Shown here piece by piece: positions 21,648 through 31,302 of a stretch of 54,803 nucleotides of DNA. How positions within the stretch are numbered: position 1 is the first letter of the stretch; each line of letters opens with the position of its first letter. A model generated the notes under the pieces. The model was given only the letters and a program-made list of their open reading frames with translations, was not told the origin of the DNA and did not search any database. The DNA is taken from positions 1 through 54,803 of the forward strand of contig DXAM01000092.1 of NCBI GenBank assembly GCA_019117025.1, read 5' to 3'. Origin of the DNA: Candidatus Microbacterium stercoravium (GTDB taxonomy: Bacteria; Actinomycetota; Actinomycetes; Actinomycetales; Microbacteriaceae). Position numbers and translations under genes: made by a program.

Positions 21648-22454
21648 TCAGACCGCGACGGCGCCGCGGATCGCCGGGTGGTGCTCGTAGCCGACGAGGT
21701 CGAAGTCTTCGTAGGCATAGTCGAAGATGGTGTCGGCGCGGCGCAACGAGAGCGTCGGGTAGGGGTAGGGAGCCCGCGAGAGCTGCTCGGCGACCTGCTC
21801 GCGGTGGTTGTCGTAGATGTGGCAGTCGCCGCCGGTCCACACGAACTCTCCCGGCTCCAGGCCCGCCTGCTGCGCCATCATCATCGTGAGCATCGCGTAG
21901 CTCGCGATGTTGAACGGCACGCCGAGGAAGAGGTCGGCGCTGCGCTGGTAGAGCTGGCAGCTGAGGCGCCCGTCGGCGACGTAGAACTGGAACATCGCGT
22001 GGCAGGGCGGCAGCGCCATGTCGTCGATCTCGGCCGGATTCCACGCGGAGACGATCATGCGCCGCGAATCGGGTGTCGTGGTGATCTGCTCCATCACCTT
22101 CTGGATCTGGTCGACGTGGCCGCCATCGGGCGTCGGCCACGAGCGCCATTGCACGCCGTACACGGGACCGAGATCGCCGTTCTCATCCGCCCACTCGTCC
22201 CAGATCCTGACGCCCCGCTCCTGCAGCCAGCGCACGTTCGAATCGCCGCGCAGGAACCACAGGAGCTCGAGCGCGATCGACTTGAAGTGCACGCGCTTGG
22301 TCGTGATGAGCGGGAACCCCTTCGACAGGTCATAGCGCAGCTGTCGGCCGAAAACGCTGGTGGTCCCGGTGCCCGTGCGGTCGGACTTGTGAGATCCGTT
22401 CGCGATCACATCGCGCAGCAGGTCTTCGTAGGGTGTCGGGATCGCATCGGACAT
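21648..22454 (-). CDS. thyA: Thymidylate synthase
   Basis: [61 protein letters not shown]. Confidence 0.98.
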   Translation of the reverse strand: MSDAIPTPYEDLLRDVIANGSHKSDRTGTGTTSVFGRQLRYDLSKGFPLITTKRVHFKSIALELLWFLRGDSNVRWLQERGVRIWDEWADENGDLGPVYGVQWRSWPTPDGGHVDQIQKVMEQITTTPDSRRMIVSAWNPAEIDDMALPPCHAMFQFYVADGRLSCQLYQRSADLFLGVPFNIASYAMLTMMMAQQAGLEPGEFVWTGGDCHIYDNHREQVAEQLSRAPYPYPTLSLRRADTIFDYAYEDFDLVGYEHHPAIRGAVAV

Positions 22455-22508
22455 GCTCCCACCCTACGGCTAGGTTTGATCTCATCGGCTGACAGAGAAG
22501 GAGCAATC

Positions 22509-23282
22509 GTGGCAGAGGTCGTCATCGTATCCACCCCCGCAGACGCGGGCCGCCTCGCGGCGGAGAGCATCGAGCGCAGGCTGGCCGCATCCGAGCGTCC
22601 GGTGCTCGGCGTGGCCACCGGATCCACCCCCCTCGAGACCTATCGTGCGCTCGCCGAGCGCGGCACGGATCTCACGGGCGTCACGGCGTTCGCGCTCGAC
22701 GAGTACGTCGGCCTGCCCGACGGGCATCCGGAGGGCTATCGTGCCGTGCTCGAGCGCGAGTTCTGCGAGGTGACCGGGTTCGATCCGTCGCGGCTGAACG
22801 TGCCGGATGCATCGGTCGAGGGCCTCGAGACGGCGGGCCCGCGGTACGAATCCCTCATCAGCGAAGCCGGCGGCATCGACGTGCAGATCCTCGGCATCGG
22901 CACCGACGGACACATCGGCTTCAACGAACCCGGTTCGAGCCTCGCGAGCCGTACTCGCGTGAAGACCCTCGCCGGGCAGACGCGCCGCGACAATGCGCGG
23001 TTCTTCGCATCCATCGACGAGGTGCCGATCCACTGCGTGACGCAGGGGCTCGGCACCATCCGCGACGCGCGCCACCTGATCCTGCTCGCGTTCGGCCCGT
23101 CGAAGGCCAACGCCATCCGTGCGGCGCTGGAGGGCCCGGTCTCGAGCAGCGTTCCGGCCTCGCTGATCCAGCTGCACCCGAGCGTGACCGTGCTGATCGA
23201 CGAGCCGTGCGCCGCCAAGCTCGAGCACGCCGACTACTACCGCATGGCGTACGACAACAAGCCCTCGTGGCAGACCCTGTGA
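22509..23282 (+). CDS. nagB: Glucosamine-6-phosphate deaminase
   Basis: GTG start; LGVATGSTPLETYRALAE, TAFALDEYVGLP, GIGTDGHIGFNEPGSS. Confidence 0.95.
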   Translation: MAEVVIVSTPADAGRLAAESIERRLAASERPVLGVATGSTPLETYRALAERGTDLTGVTAFALDEYVGLPDGHPEGYRAVLEREFCEVTGFDPSRLNVPDASVEGLETAGPRYESLISEAGGIDVQILGIGTDGHIGFNEPGSSLASRTRVKTLAGQTRRDNARFFASIDEVPIHCVTQGLGTIRDARHLILLAFGPSKANAIRAALEGPVSSSVPASLIQLHPSVTVLIDEPCAAKLEHADYYRMAYDNKPSWQTL

Positions 23283-24415
23283 CCGAACGGCTCCTGATCC
23301 GCGGCGCCGACCTCGTCGATCACGACGGTCGGCGCCGCGGATGGCTGCTGCTCGAGTCCGGTGCCGTCATCGGCTCCGGCGATGGCCCGGAGCCCGCCGC
23401 GGATCGCGTGATCGACGCCGCCGGCCGCGTCGTGACGCCCGGCTTCGTCGACCTGCACAATCACGGCGGCGCCGGAATCGCATTCGACGACGAGGCCGAT
23501 CCGACGGCCGCCCTCGCGTTCCATCGGTCGCACGGGACGACCAGGCAGCTGCTCAGCCTCGTGTCGGCCCCGATCGACGCGCTCGAGCGCAGCCTGTCGC
23601 GGATCGCGGCGCTCACACGAGCCGACCCGCTCGTCCTCGGCGCCCATCTCGAGGGGCCGTTCCTCGCCGATGCGCGCCGCGGGGCGCACGATCCGGCGTC
23701 GCTGCGCAACCCCGACCCCGACGCCGTCTCGCGCCTGCTGGCCGCCGGCGACGGCGCACTGCGCATGGTCACCCTCGCGCCCGAGCGCGACGGATCCGCG
23801 CAGGCGCAGGAGCGCCTGCAGCAGGGCGGCGTCGCGGTCGCCGTCGGGCACACCGATGCCGGCTACGACGACGCGCGCGCGGCCTTCGACCGCGGGGCGA
23901 CCATCCTCACCCACGCGTTCAACGCGATGCGCCAGATCGAGCACCGCGCGCCGGGCCCGGTGATCGCGGCCGTCGATGCGGGCGCCGTGCTCGAGCTGAT
24001 CCTCGACGGCATCCACGTGCACCCGTCGGTCGCCGGCGCCGCGTTCCGCATGGCGCCCGGCCGCCTGGCTCTCGTAACGGATGCGATGTCGGCCGCGGGG
24101 CGCCCCGACGGCCCGTACACGCTCGGCGGACTCGACGTGGTCGTCGCGCACGGCTCCGCCCGGCTCGCCGGCACATCGACGCTCGCCGGATCCGTGCTGA
24201 CGCAGGACGTCGCGCTGCGGCAGGCGATCGAGCATGCCGGCGTGGATCCCGTCCACGCCGTGACCGCCCTCACTGCGACGCCCGCGCGCGCCCTGGGGCG
24301 GCCGGACCTCGGCTCGTTCCGAACGGGTGCGCGGGCAGATGTGCTGGTCCTCGCCGACGACTGGTCGCCCACCGTCGTGATCGCCGAGGGCCGTGTGCTC
24401 ACGCCGTTCCCCTGA
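23279..24415 (+). CDS. nagA: N-acetylglucosamine-6-phosphate deacetylase
   Basis: GTG start overlapping nagB stop; VVTPGFVDLHNHGGAG, LGAHLEGPFL, GHTDAGYDDARAAFDRGATILTHAFNAM. Confidence 0.95.
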   Translation: MTERLLIRGADLVDHDGRRRGWLLLESGAVIGSGDGPEPAADRVIDAAGRVVTPGFVDLHNHGGAGIAFDDEADPTAALAFHRSHGTTRQLLSLVSAPIDALERSLSRIAALTRADPLVLGAHLEGPFLADARRGAHDPASLRNPDPDAVSRLLAAGDGALRMVTLAPERDGSAQAQERLQQGGVAVAVGHTDAGYDDARAAFDRGATILTHAFNAMRQIEHRAPGPVIAAVDAGAVLELILDGIHVHPSVAGAAFRMAPGRLALVTDAMSAAGRPDGPYTLGGLDVVVAHGSARLAGTSTLAGSVLTQDVALRQAIEHAGVDPVHAVTALTATPARALGRPDLGSFRTGARADVLVLADDWSPTVVIAEGRVLTPFP

Positions 24416-24475
24416 CGACTGCTGATCGATAGGCTGGCCACGACCCGCACACCCCAATCCGTTCGAGGAGTCACT

Positions 24476-24898
24476 ATGTCTGTCACCAGCGAAGCCACTG
24501 CCACCTGGTCGGGAAGTCTGCCCGAGGGATCCGGCTCCGTCACCGCCGCGAGCGGCATCGGCACCTTCCCGATCAACTGGAAGGCGCGCAGCGAGGGCGG
24601 GGAGCCCACGACCACGCCGGAGGAGCTCATCGCCGCCGCGCACTCGTCGTGCTTCAACATGGCGCTGTCGAACGAGCTCGGTCAGGCCGGCTTCACCCCC
24701 GACAATGTCCGCACGACCGCGTCCGTCACGTTCGTTCCGGGTACCGGCATCACCGGCAGCCACCTCAACGTGTCCGCCTCGATCCCGGAGATCTCCGAGG
24801 AGAAGTTCGAGGAGATCGCCAACGGCGCGAAGGCCGGCTGCCCGGTCTCGCAGGCGCTCGCAGGCATCGAGATCACGATCGAGGCCTCGCTGGCGTAG
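24476..24898 (+). CDS. OsmC family peroxiredoxin
   Basis: 140 aa; EELIAAAHSSCFNMALSNELGQAGF, GCPVSQALAG. Confidence 0.92.
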   Translation: MSVTSEATATWSGSLPEGSGSVTAASGIGTFPINWKARSEGGEPTTTPEELIAAAHSSCFNMALSNELGQAGFTPDNVRTTASVTFVPGTGITGSHLNVSASIPEISEEKFEEIANGAKAGCPVSQALAGIEITIEASLA

Positions 24899-24917
24899 CA
24901 CCGGCTCGCCGGGCTCC

Positions 24918-24966
24918 GACGCCTCTGTCCCGCAGGGCGCTTCGCGTGCGGCGGGACAGAGGCGTC
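24918..24966. terminator. Bidirectional terminator hairpin, 16-bp perfect arms
   Basis: GACGCCTCTGTCCCGC / GCGGGACAGAGGCGTC between convergent genes. Confidence 0.8.
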
Positions 24967-24973
24967 TTCTGCG

Positions 24974-25432
24974 CTATCGGACGGCCCGCTCGAGGCGGAT
25001 CGCCTGGCGGGTCGCTTGACGCGCGCGCTTGCGATCGCCGGCCGCGTCGTAGACGACGCCGAGCCGGAACCACGATCGCCAGTCCTCCGGAGCATGCTCG
25101 ACCGCGGCTCGGTAAGTCGGGAAGAGCGCGTCTGCGTCACGCTGCACGACGCGCCCCGACGGGCGCAGCTCGACCTCTTCGTCCGGGAGCAAGCCCTCGG
25201 CGTCGAGGCGCTTCGCGAGCTGTTCCGCGCGCCATCCGAACCACAGCTCCCGGCAGAGCGCCCAGGCTCCGAGGAATGGGAAGACGATGAGCGCAATGCC
25301 CATGATGAGCGCGACCGGCTCGCCGTCATCGATTCCCACGCGGATGAACGAGACCGCCCGGCCGCCGAGCAGCCAGATGTACAGGGCGAACGCCGCTGCC
25401 ATGACGACGACGCCGATGCGTGTCGCCATCAA
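24974..25432 (-). CDS. Hypothetical membrane protein with C-terminal TPR-like segment
   Basis: 2 predicted TMs, then LFPTYRAAVEHAPEDWRSWFRLGVVYDAAGDRKRARQATRQAIRL; overlaps dapB stop (ATGA). Confidence 0.65.
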   Translation of the reverse strand: MMATRIGVVVMAAAFALYIWLLGGRAVSFIRVGIDDGEPVALIMGIALIVFPFLGAWALCRELWFGWRAEQLAKRLDAEGLLPDEEVELRPSGRVVQRDADALFPTYRAAVEHAPEDWRSWFRLGVVYDAAGDRKRARQATRQAIRLERAVR

Positions 25433-26160
25433 GCACCGAGGCCGAGGTCGAGGAAGTTCTCGAGCCCGACCGTGACGCCCGTCGTCGCCATCGCGCCCGC
25501 GAGCGCAACGCGAATGCCCGGCGCGTATGCGGCCGCCGGGTCCGTCGTGTCGTGCTGGATCGTGAGCGACTCGCCGGGCCCCGAGAGGATGGCCTGCTGC
25601 TGCGCGATCACGCCGGGGCGCCGCAGCGAATGCACGGGCACGCCGGCGATGCGCTCGCCGCGCGCGGGCTGATCGGCGTGCGGAGCAGCGACCGGCTCGT
25701 CTCGGGCATCGGCGATGAGCTCGGCCGTGCGCACCGCCGTGCCGCTCGGCGAATCGACCTTGGAGTCGCGGTGGGCTTCGATGATCTCGGCGAAGTCGAA
25801 GAAGCGCGAGGCGCTCGCGGCGATCGCGGATCCGATCACCGAGCCGAGCGAGAAGTTCGGCACGAACACCACGCCCGTGCCGGCGCGCTCGACCGCCGGG
25901 CGGATCCTCTCGATGCGCTCGGCCGACCAGCCGCTCGTTCCGACGAGCACGCGGGCGCCGCGCTCGAGCGCCGCGGTGAGGATCCGTTCGCTCGCGTCGG
26001 GATGCGTCGCGTCGATCACGAGGTCCGCCCCGTCGAGCTCCGACACCTCGCTCGCGGACGTCAGAACCGCCGTGAGCTCGTACCCGGGCTCGGATTCGAC
26101 GACCGAGCGGATGATGCTGCCCAGCTTGCCGGTGCCGCCGGCGAGTGCCACGAGAGTCAT
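25429..26160 (-). CDS. dapB: 4-hydroxy-tetrahydrodipicolinate reductase
   Basis: VALAGGTGKLGSIIRSVVE, DLVIDATHP, EIIEAHRDSKVDSPSGTA. Confidence 0.95.
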   Translation of the reverse strand: MTLVALAGGTGKLGSIIRSVVESEPGYELTAVLTSASEVSELDGADLVIDATHPDASERILTAALERGARVLVGTSGWSAERIERIRPAVERAGTGVVFVPNFSLGSVIGSAIAASASRFFDFAEIIEAHRDSKVDSPSGTAVRTAELIADARDEPVAAPHADQPARGERIAGVPVHSLRRPGVIAQQQAILSGPGESLTIQHDTTDPAAAYAPGIRVALAGAMATTGVTVGLENFLDLGLGA

Positions 26161-26170
26161 GGTCTCGAGT

Positions 26171-26797
26171 CTAGACGGGCGGAACCTCGGGGAGCCCGGT
26201 GCGCAGCTCGTACGGCAGGTGGGCGATGTCGTTATGGCTCACGAGGCTCCAGGGGCGCCCCTTCTTCTGCGCCAGCACTGTCAGCCCGCAGTGCGCCTGG
26301 TTGAGCGTCAGCCAGCGCCATTCGTCGGCGCCCATGATCTCGCGCACGAACCACGAGATGACGAAGTTGTGCGTGATGAGCAGCTCGTGCACGTCTCCGG
26401 GTTTGCGCACGAGGAACTCGTTGACCGCGTCGGCCATCTGCGCCGTGCCGGCCTCGAAATCGTCGTCGCTGAAGCTGCCGAAGAACGGCTCGAAGACCGA
26501 GGGCGTGTCTTCGGTCATGCCCGTGGGAACGCAGTCGAACAGCAGCGCGTTCGGCTGCGGGTCGATCGCCGGCATGCGGTCGGCGAGGATCTTCGCGGTC
26601 TCGCTCGCCCTGACCAGCGGAGAATGCCAGACGGCGTCGAACGGCAGTCCCGAGAGTCGGTCGGCGAGCAATGCCGCCTGGCGTACACCACGGGGCGACA
26701 GTGGTCCGTCTTCCAGCCCGTGCTCCGCGTCCTGATGTTCGCCGTGGCGTACGAGATATATGTAATGCGTCACCGCTGCCCGCTTCGTCGAGGTCAT
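26171..26797 (-). CDS. Histidine phosphatase family protein
   Basis: HYIYLVRHGEHQD...LSPRGVRQAALLADRLSGLPFDAVWHSPLVRASETA. Confidence 0.92.
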   Translation of the reverse strand: MTSTKRAAVTHYIYLVRHGEHQDAEHGLEDGPLSPRGVRQAALLADRLSGLPFDAVWHSPLVRASETAKILADRMPAIDPQPNALLFDCVPTGMTEDTPSVFEPFFGSFSDDDFEAGTAQMADAVNEFLVRKPGDVHELLITHNFVISWFVREIMGADEWRWLTLNQAHCGLTVLAQKKGRPWSLVSHNDIAHLPYELRTGLPEVPPV

Positions 26798-26871
26798 TCA
26801 GGGCGCGGAAGAATACGGCTCGTTGCACCCGGACCAACCCTATCGTGACATCGGACCGATCGGCCCGACCG

Positions 26872-26929
26872 GCTGTCGCGGACGCGCCCGCCGGCCCCGT
26901 TCGGGACCGGCGGGCGCGTCCGCGACAGC
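26872..26929 (-). terminator. Terminator-like hairpin downstream of pnp, 23-bp perfect stem
   Basis: GCTGTCGCGGACGCGCCCGCCGG / CCGGCGGGCGCGTCCGCGACAGC, loop CCCCGTTCGGGA; no T-tract. Confidence 0.8.
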
Positions 26930-26938
26930 GTCAGTGGA

Positions 26939-29191
26939 TCAGACCTCTGCGGCCTCATCCTTCGCGGCCTCGTCCTGCTCCTGAACGAGCTCGAGCGAGA
27001 GCTTGCCGCGGTCGTCGACCTTGGAGATCTTGACGAGCACCTTCTGACCGACCGAGACGACGTCTTCGATGTTCTCGACGCGGTTTCCGCCGTTGAGCTT
27101 GCGCAGCTCGGTGACGTGCAGCAGGCCGTCCTTACCGGGAAGCAGCGAGACGAACACACCGAACTTCGCGATGTTGACGGCCGTACCGAGGTACTGCTCG
27201 CCGACCTCGGGGTTGGTCGGATTCGCGATCGCGTTGACCTGCGCACGGGCGGCCTCGGCCGTCGGGCCGTCGGTCGCGCCGATGTAGACGGTGCCGTTGT
27301 CCTCGATCGAGATCGTGGCGCCGGTCTCGTCCTGGATCCCGTTGATCGTCTTGCCCTTCGGGCCGATCAGCTCGCCGATCTTGTCGACGGGGATCTGCAC
27401 GCTGATGACGCGCGGCGCTGTCGGCGCCATCTCGTCGGGAGCATCGATCGCCGAGTTCAGCACGTCGAGGATGCGCAGACGCGCATCCTTCGCCTGCGTG
27501 AGCGCGGCGGCCAGCACCTCGGAGGGAATGCCGTCGAGCTTCGTGTCGAGCTGCAGCGCCGTGACGAACTCGCTCGTGCCGGCGACCTTGAAGTCCATGT
27601 CTCCGAGCGCATCCTCGGCGCCCAGGATGTCGGTGAGGGCCGCGTAGCGCGTCTCCCCGTCGACGTCCTCGGACACGAGGCCCATCGCGATCCCCGCGAC
27701 GGGAGCGCGCAGCGGCACACCCGCATTCAGCAGCGACAGGGTCGAGGCGCAGACCGAACCCATCGACGTGGATCCGTTGGAGCTGAGCGCCTCGGACACC
27801 TGACGGATGGCATAGGGGAACTCCTCGCGCGTCGGCAGCACCGGCACGAGCGCGCGCTCGGCCAGGAAGCCGTGACCGATCTCGCGGCGCTTCGGGCTGC
27901 CCACACGACCCGTCTCGCCCGTGGAGTAGGGCGGGAAGTTGTAGTGGTGCATGTAGCGCTTCGACGTGGTCGGCGAGAGCGAATCGATCTGCTGTTCCAT
28001 CTTCAGCATGTTCAGCGTGGTGACGCCCATGATCTGGGTCTCGCCGCGCTGGAAGATGGCGGATCCGTGCACGCGCGGGATGACCTGCACCTCGGCGTCG
28101 AGCGGACGGATGTCGGCCAGCCCGCGGCCGTCGATGCGCGCGCCCTCGGTGAGGATGCGGCCGCGCACGACCTCCTTGGTGACCGACTTGTAGGCGGCCG
28201 ACGCCTCGCCGTTCGCGGAGGCCGGCAGCTCGCCCGCCTCGACCTTTGCGGCGACGGAAGCCTTGACGCGCTCCTTCAGAGCGTCGTCGGCGTCCTGACG
28301 CTCAACCTTGTCGGCGATCTGGTAGATGCCCTTCAGCTCCTCCAGCGCCGCGTCGCGGACGACCTGGAACACCTCGTCGCCGTACGGCGGGAAGACGGGG
28401 AACTCGAGCGGCGCGCGCGTCGACGAGGCGGCCATCTCGGCCTGCGCGGCGACGAGCTGCTTGATGAACGGCTTCGCGGCCTCGAGACCGCCGGCGACGA
28501 TCTCTTCGTTCGGCTTCACGGCGCCGCCGCGGATGAGGTTCCAGGAACCCTCCGTGGCCTCGGCCTCGACCATCATGATCGCGACCTCGCCGTTGTCGAG
28601 CACGCGGCCCGCGACCATCAGGTCGAAGACGGCCTCGTCGAGCTGTTCGGCGTTCGGGAACGCGACCCACTGGTCGTCGTGCTGGCCGAGCCCCGGGATG
28701 AGCGCGAGGCGCACACCGGCGATCGGGCCGGAGAACGGCAAGCCGGAGATCTGGGTCGACGCGCTGGCCGCGTTGATCGCGAGGGCGTCGTAGAACTCGC
28801 CCGGTGCGATCGACAGCACCGTGACGACGATCTGGACCTCGTTGCGCAGGCCGCTCGTGAACGACGGGCGCAGGGGCCGGTCGATCAGACGGCAGACGAG
28901 GATCGCGTCGGTCGAGGGGCGACCCTCGCGACGGAAGAACGAACCGGGGATCTTGCCCGCCGCGTACGAGCGCTCTTCGACGTCGACCGTCAGCGGGAAG
29001 AAGTCGAAGCCCTCGCGGGGGTGCTTGCCGGCGCTCGTCGCCGAGAGGAGCATCGTCTCCTCATCGAGGTACGCGGCGACCGCGCCCTGCGACTGCTGCG
29101 CGAGGCGACCGGTCTCGAAGCGGATCGTGCGGGTGCCGAAGCGGCCGTTGTCGAGAACGGCCTCGGCTGCGGTGATTTCTGGACCTTCCAA
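26939..29191 (-). CDS. pnp: Polyribonucleotide nucleotidyltransferase
   Basis: TTG start; [35 protein letters not shown] domain [17 protein letters not shown] and S1 domain at C-terminus. Confidence 0.97.
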   Translation of the reverse strand: MEGPEITAAEAVLDNGRFGTRTIRFETGRLAQQSQGAVAAYLDEETMLLSATSAGKHPREGFDFFPLTVDVEERSYAAGKIPGSFFRREGRPSTDAILVCRLIDRPLRPSFTSGLRNEVQIVVTVLSIAPGEFYDALAINAASASTQISGLPFSGPIAGVRLALIPGLGQHDDQWVAFPNAEQLDEAVFDLMVAGRVLDNGEVAIMMVEAEATEGSWNLIRGGAVKPNEEIVAGGLEAAKPFIKQLVAAQAEMAASSTRAPLEFPVFPPYGDEVFQVVRDAALEELKGIYQIADKVERQDADDALKERVKASVAAKVEAGELPASANGEASAAYKSVTKEVVRGRILTEGARIDGRGLADIRPLDAEVQVIPRVHGSAIFQRGETQIMGVTTLNMLKMEQQIDSLSPTTSKRYMHHYNFPPYSTGETGRVGSPKRREIGHGFLAERALVPVLPTREEFPYAIRQVSEALSSNGSTSMGSVCASTLSLLNAGVPLRAPVAGIAMGLVSEDVDGETRYAALTDILGAEDALGDMDFKVAGTSEFVTALQLDTKLDGIPSEVLAAALTQAKDARLRILDVLNSAIDAPDEMAPTAPRVISVQIPVDKIGELIGPKGKTINGIQDETGATISIEDNGTVYIGATDGPTAEAARAQVNAIANPTNPEVGEQYLGTAVNIAKFGVFVSLLPGKDGLLHVTELRKLNGGNRVENIEDVVSVGQKVLVKISKVDDRGKLSLELVQEQDEAAKDEAAEV

Positions 29192-29205
29192 GAGGTCTCT
29201 CTCTT
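29190..29205 (-). promoter_or_regulatory. Hairpin overlapping pnp RBS and start (AAGAG-AGAGAC-CTCTT)
   Basis: Minus strand ...AAAGAGAGAGACCTCTTGGAAGG; loop holds purine RBS-like bases, 3' arm includes TT of the TTG start. Confidence 0.4.
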
Positions 29206-29405
29206 TCTGTCATGCTCGTCAGTTCGAGCGTGCGTCAAGAGCAGGAGAGGAGATTCTTGCTGGCCACCAGGAGAAACCCACCGGAGGACTCCGGGAGATC
29301 ACTTCTAGGGACCAGCTCCTGCGTGCCTGCTCCATGATGATGTGAAGTTATCGGTGCCCAGCCTATCAGTGCGGCCTGATTCCGGGCCTGGATAGACTTC
29401 CGCTC

Positions 29406-30035
29406 ATGGGGATGACGCGGACGGACGAGCTCGTGCGCGCGCTCGACGCCGCAGACGCCCGTGCCGCCTCACGAGCCGCCGACGAACTCGTCGCGGCCGG
29501 ATACGCGGACGAAGCGCTGGACGCCCTCGCGGAACGCGCGGCCTCGAGCCGCTCGGCGCTCGAGCTGCTCGTCGAGACGCTCGACACGTCGGGCGTCGTG
29601 CACCGCTTCGTCGGATCCATGCTGCTCGACCGCGATGCCATCGACGACGTCGCGCAGGACACGCTGATCTCGGTCGTGCAATCGATCGCCTCGTACCGCG
29701 GCGGCGGACGGTTCACCAGCTGGGTGCATCCGATCGTGCGCCGACGCGTCGCCGATCATCTCAGGCGGCAGCGCGAGACGACGACGCTCGACGAGGAGCT
29801 GCTGCCGACCGCGCGGATGAGTTCGATGATCGCCACGCGGGCGACGGTGCAGCAGGCGCTCGCGGATCTGCCCGAGCTCTACCGGATCCCGGTCATGCTG
29901 CGCGATGTGCACGGGCTCACGTACGCGCAGGTCGCCGAGCGCACGGGCCGCACCCTCGGCACGGTCAAATCGCAGATCAGCCGCGGCCGCGCGATGGTCG
30001 CGGGCATGCTGACCGAAGACGGGGAACCCGCATGA
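29406..30035 (+). CDS. RNA polymerase sigma factor, sigma-70/ECF family
   Basis: 209 aa; sigma2 DAIDDVAQDTLISVVQSIASYRGGGRFTSWVHPIVRRRVADHLRRQRE; sigma4 ALADLPELYRIPVMLRDVHGLTYAQVAERTGRTLGTVKSQISRGRAMV; ~75-aa N-terminal extension. Confidence 0.92.
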   Translation: MGMTRTDELVRALDAADARAASRAADELVAAGYADEALDALAERAASSRSALELLVETLDTSGVVHRFVGSMLLDRDAIDDVAQDTLISVVQSIASYRGGGRFTSWVHPIVRRRVADHLRRQRETTTLDEELLPTARMSSMIATRATVQQALADLPELYRIPVMLRDVHGLTYAQVAERTGRTLGTVKSQISRGRAMVAGMLTEDGEPA

Positions 30036-31219
30036 CGGTGCGCATCGGCCCCTATCTCATCACGGAGAGCATCGGCGCGGGGTCGTTCGCCTCGGTGCAC
30101 CGCGCCGTCGACGAGCGCTTGGACGACACCGTCGCGATCAAGATCCTCGCCGAGAACCACAGCATGAATCCGGAGATCCGGGAGCGGTTCATCGCGGAGG
30201 GGCGCGCCCTGCGCCGCGTCGGCGGCCACGGGGTGCCCGCGGTCTACGACATCGGCGAATCCGATCGTCAGCAGCCATACCTCGTGCTCGAGCACGCCGA
30301 CCGCGGATCCCTCCGCGAGCGCGTCGAGACGCTGCGCGCCCGCGGTTGGATCGCGCGGCCCCACGACCTGCTCGCACTCGCACGTCCGCTCGCCGCGGGT
30401 GTCGCAGAGGTGCACCGCGCACGCCTCGTGCACCGCGATCTCAGCCCCGGCAACCTACTGCTCGCCTCGCACGCGACGCCGGCCGACGAACCTCCGCTCG
30501 GGTCGCATCTCGTGCGCGACGACGAACGTCTTCTGCTCGCCGACCTCGGCATGTGCAAGGACCTCGCCGTGAATTCGGGGCTCACCGTTGCGGGCGGCAC
30601 GAGCGGATTCCGCCCGCCCGAGCAGGACGCGCCCGGCACTGTCGACACCCGGGCCGACATCTGGGCGATCTCGGCCGTGCTGAGCTGGGTCGCAGAGGGC
30701 GCGACGCTGCCGGCCGCGTTCACGCGAGCGCTCTCGCGCGGTCGGTCGACGCGGCCCGCGCGGCGCCAGCCGGATGCTCGCACGTGGCTCCGCGAGGTGG
30801 AAGACGCGCTCGCCCCGCCCGCGCCGGCGATCGAGGCGCCGCAGCCCGCACCGCACGCCGTGCCGCCCCGACGCCGCGGCATGATCACCGCGATCACGGC
30901 CGCTGTCGCGATCGCGGCCGGGTTCGTGATCGGCATCTGGGTCGGCGGCGATCCGCCGACGCCATCGGTCGTGCCCGGGGCGTCGATCAGCATCTCGGGC
31001 CCGGACGAGATATCCGTGGGCGAACGCGCGGTGTTCACCGCGACGGTCAGCGGAGTCGAATCCTGGTCGTGGTCGCTCCCGAACCATCGGTTCATCGCCG
31101 ACGAGGCCGACGTGACCATCACCCCGACGAGCCCCGGAACCGGCGAGATCGTGCTGCGGTCGCGCACCGACGACGGCGACGACCTCGAGGCGCGACGGAC
31201 CGTGCGCGTGGTCGACTAG
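30032..31219 (+). CDS. Transmembrane Ser/Thr protein kinase with extracytoplasmic PKD/Ig-like domain
   Basis: IGAGSFASVHRA, VAIKIL, HRDLSPGNLL, LLADLG, GTSGFRPPEQ; TM GMITAITAAVAIAAGFVIGIWVG; C-terminal ISISGPDEISVGERAVFTATVSGVESWSWSL...; ATGA overlap with sigma gene. Confidence 0.9.
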   Translation: MTVRIGPYLITESIGAGSFASVHRAVDERLDDTVAIKILAENHSMNPEIRERFIAEGRALRRVGGHGVPAVYDIGESDRQQPYLVLEHADRGSLRERVETLRARGWIARPHDLLALARPLAAGVAEVHRARLVHRDLSPGNLLLASHATPADEPPLGSHLVRDDERLLLADLGMCKDLAVNSGLTVAGGTSGFRPPEQDAPGTVDTRADIWAISAVLSWVAEGATLPAAFTRALSRGRSTRPARRQPDARTWLREVEDALAPPAPAIEAPQPAPHAVPPRRRGMITAITAAVAIAAGFVIGIWVGGDPPTPSVVPGASISISGPDEISVGERAVFTATVSGVESWSWSLPNHRFIADEADVTITPTSPGTGEIVLRSRTDDGDDLEARRTVRVVD

Positions 31220-31239
31220 AAGATTCTCTCGGACGCGTT

Positions 31240-31267
31240 GCAACCAATCGGGCGCGGGGCGCGACAT
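31240..31267 (+). promoter_or_regulatory. ECF-type promoter candidate GCAACC-N16-CGACAT
   Basis: -35-like GCAACC and -10-like CGACAT, 16-nt spacer, 36 bp before lipoprotein ATG. Confidence 0.4.
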
Positions 31268-31302
31268 ACAGACGAACCGTCCATGATTCACAGGGAGAGA
31301 CC

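Noticed and set aside
27116-29308. 730-aa plus-strand ORF opposite pnp (also 15470-17083, 18324-20093, 4527-5867, 34208-35818)
   Set aside because: Low-complexity Arg/Asp/His/Leu-rich translations antisense to strongly recognised genes; expected artefact of high GC and third-position bias
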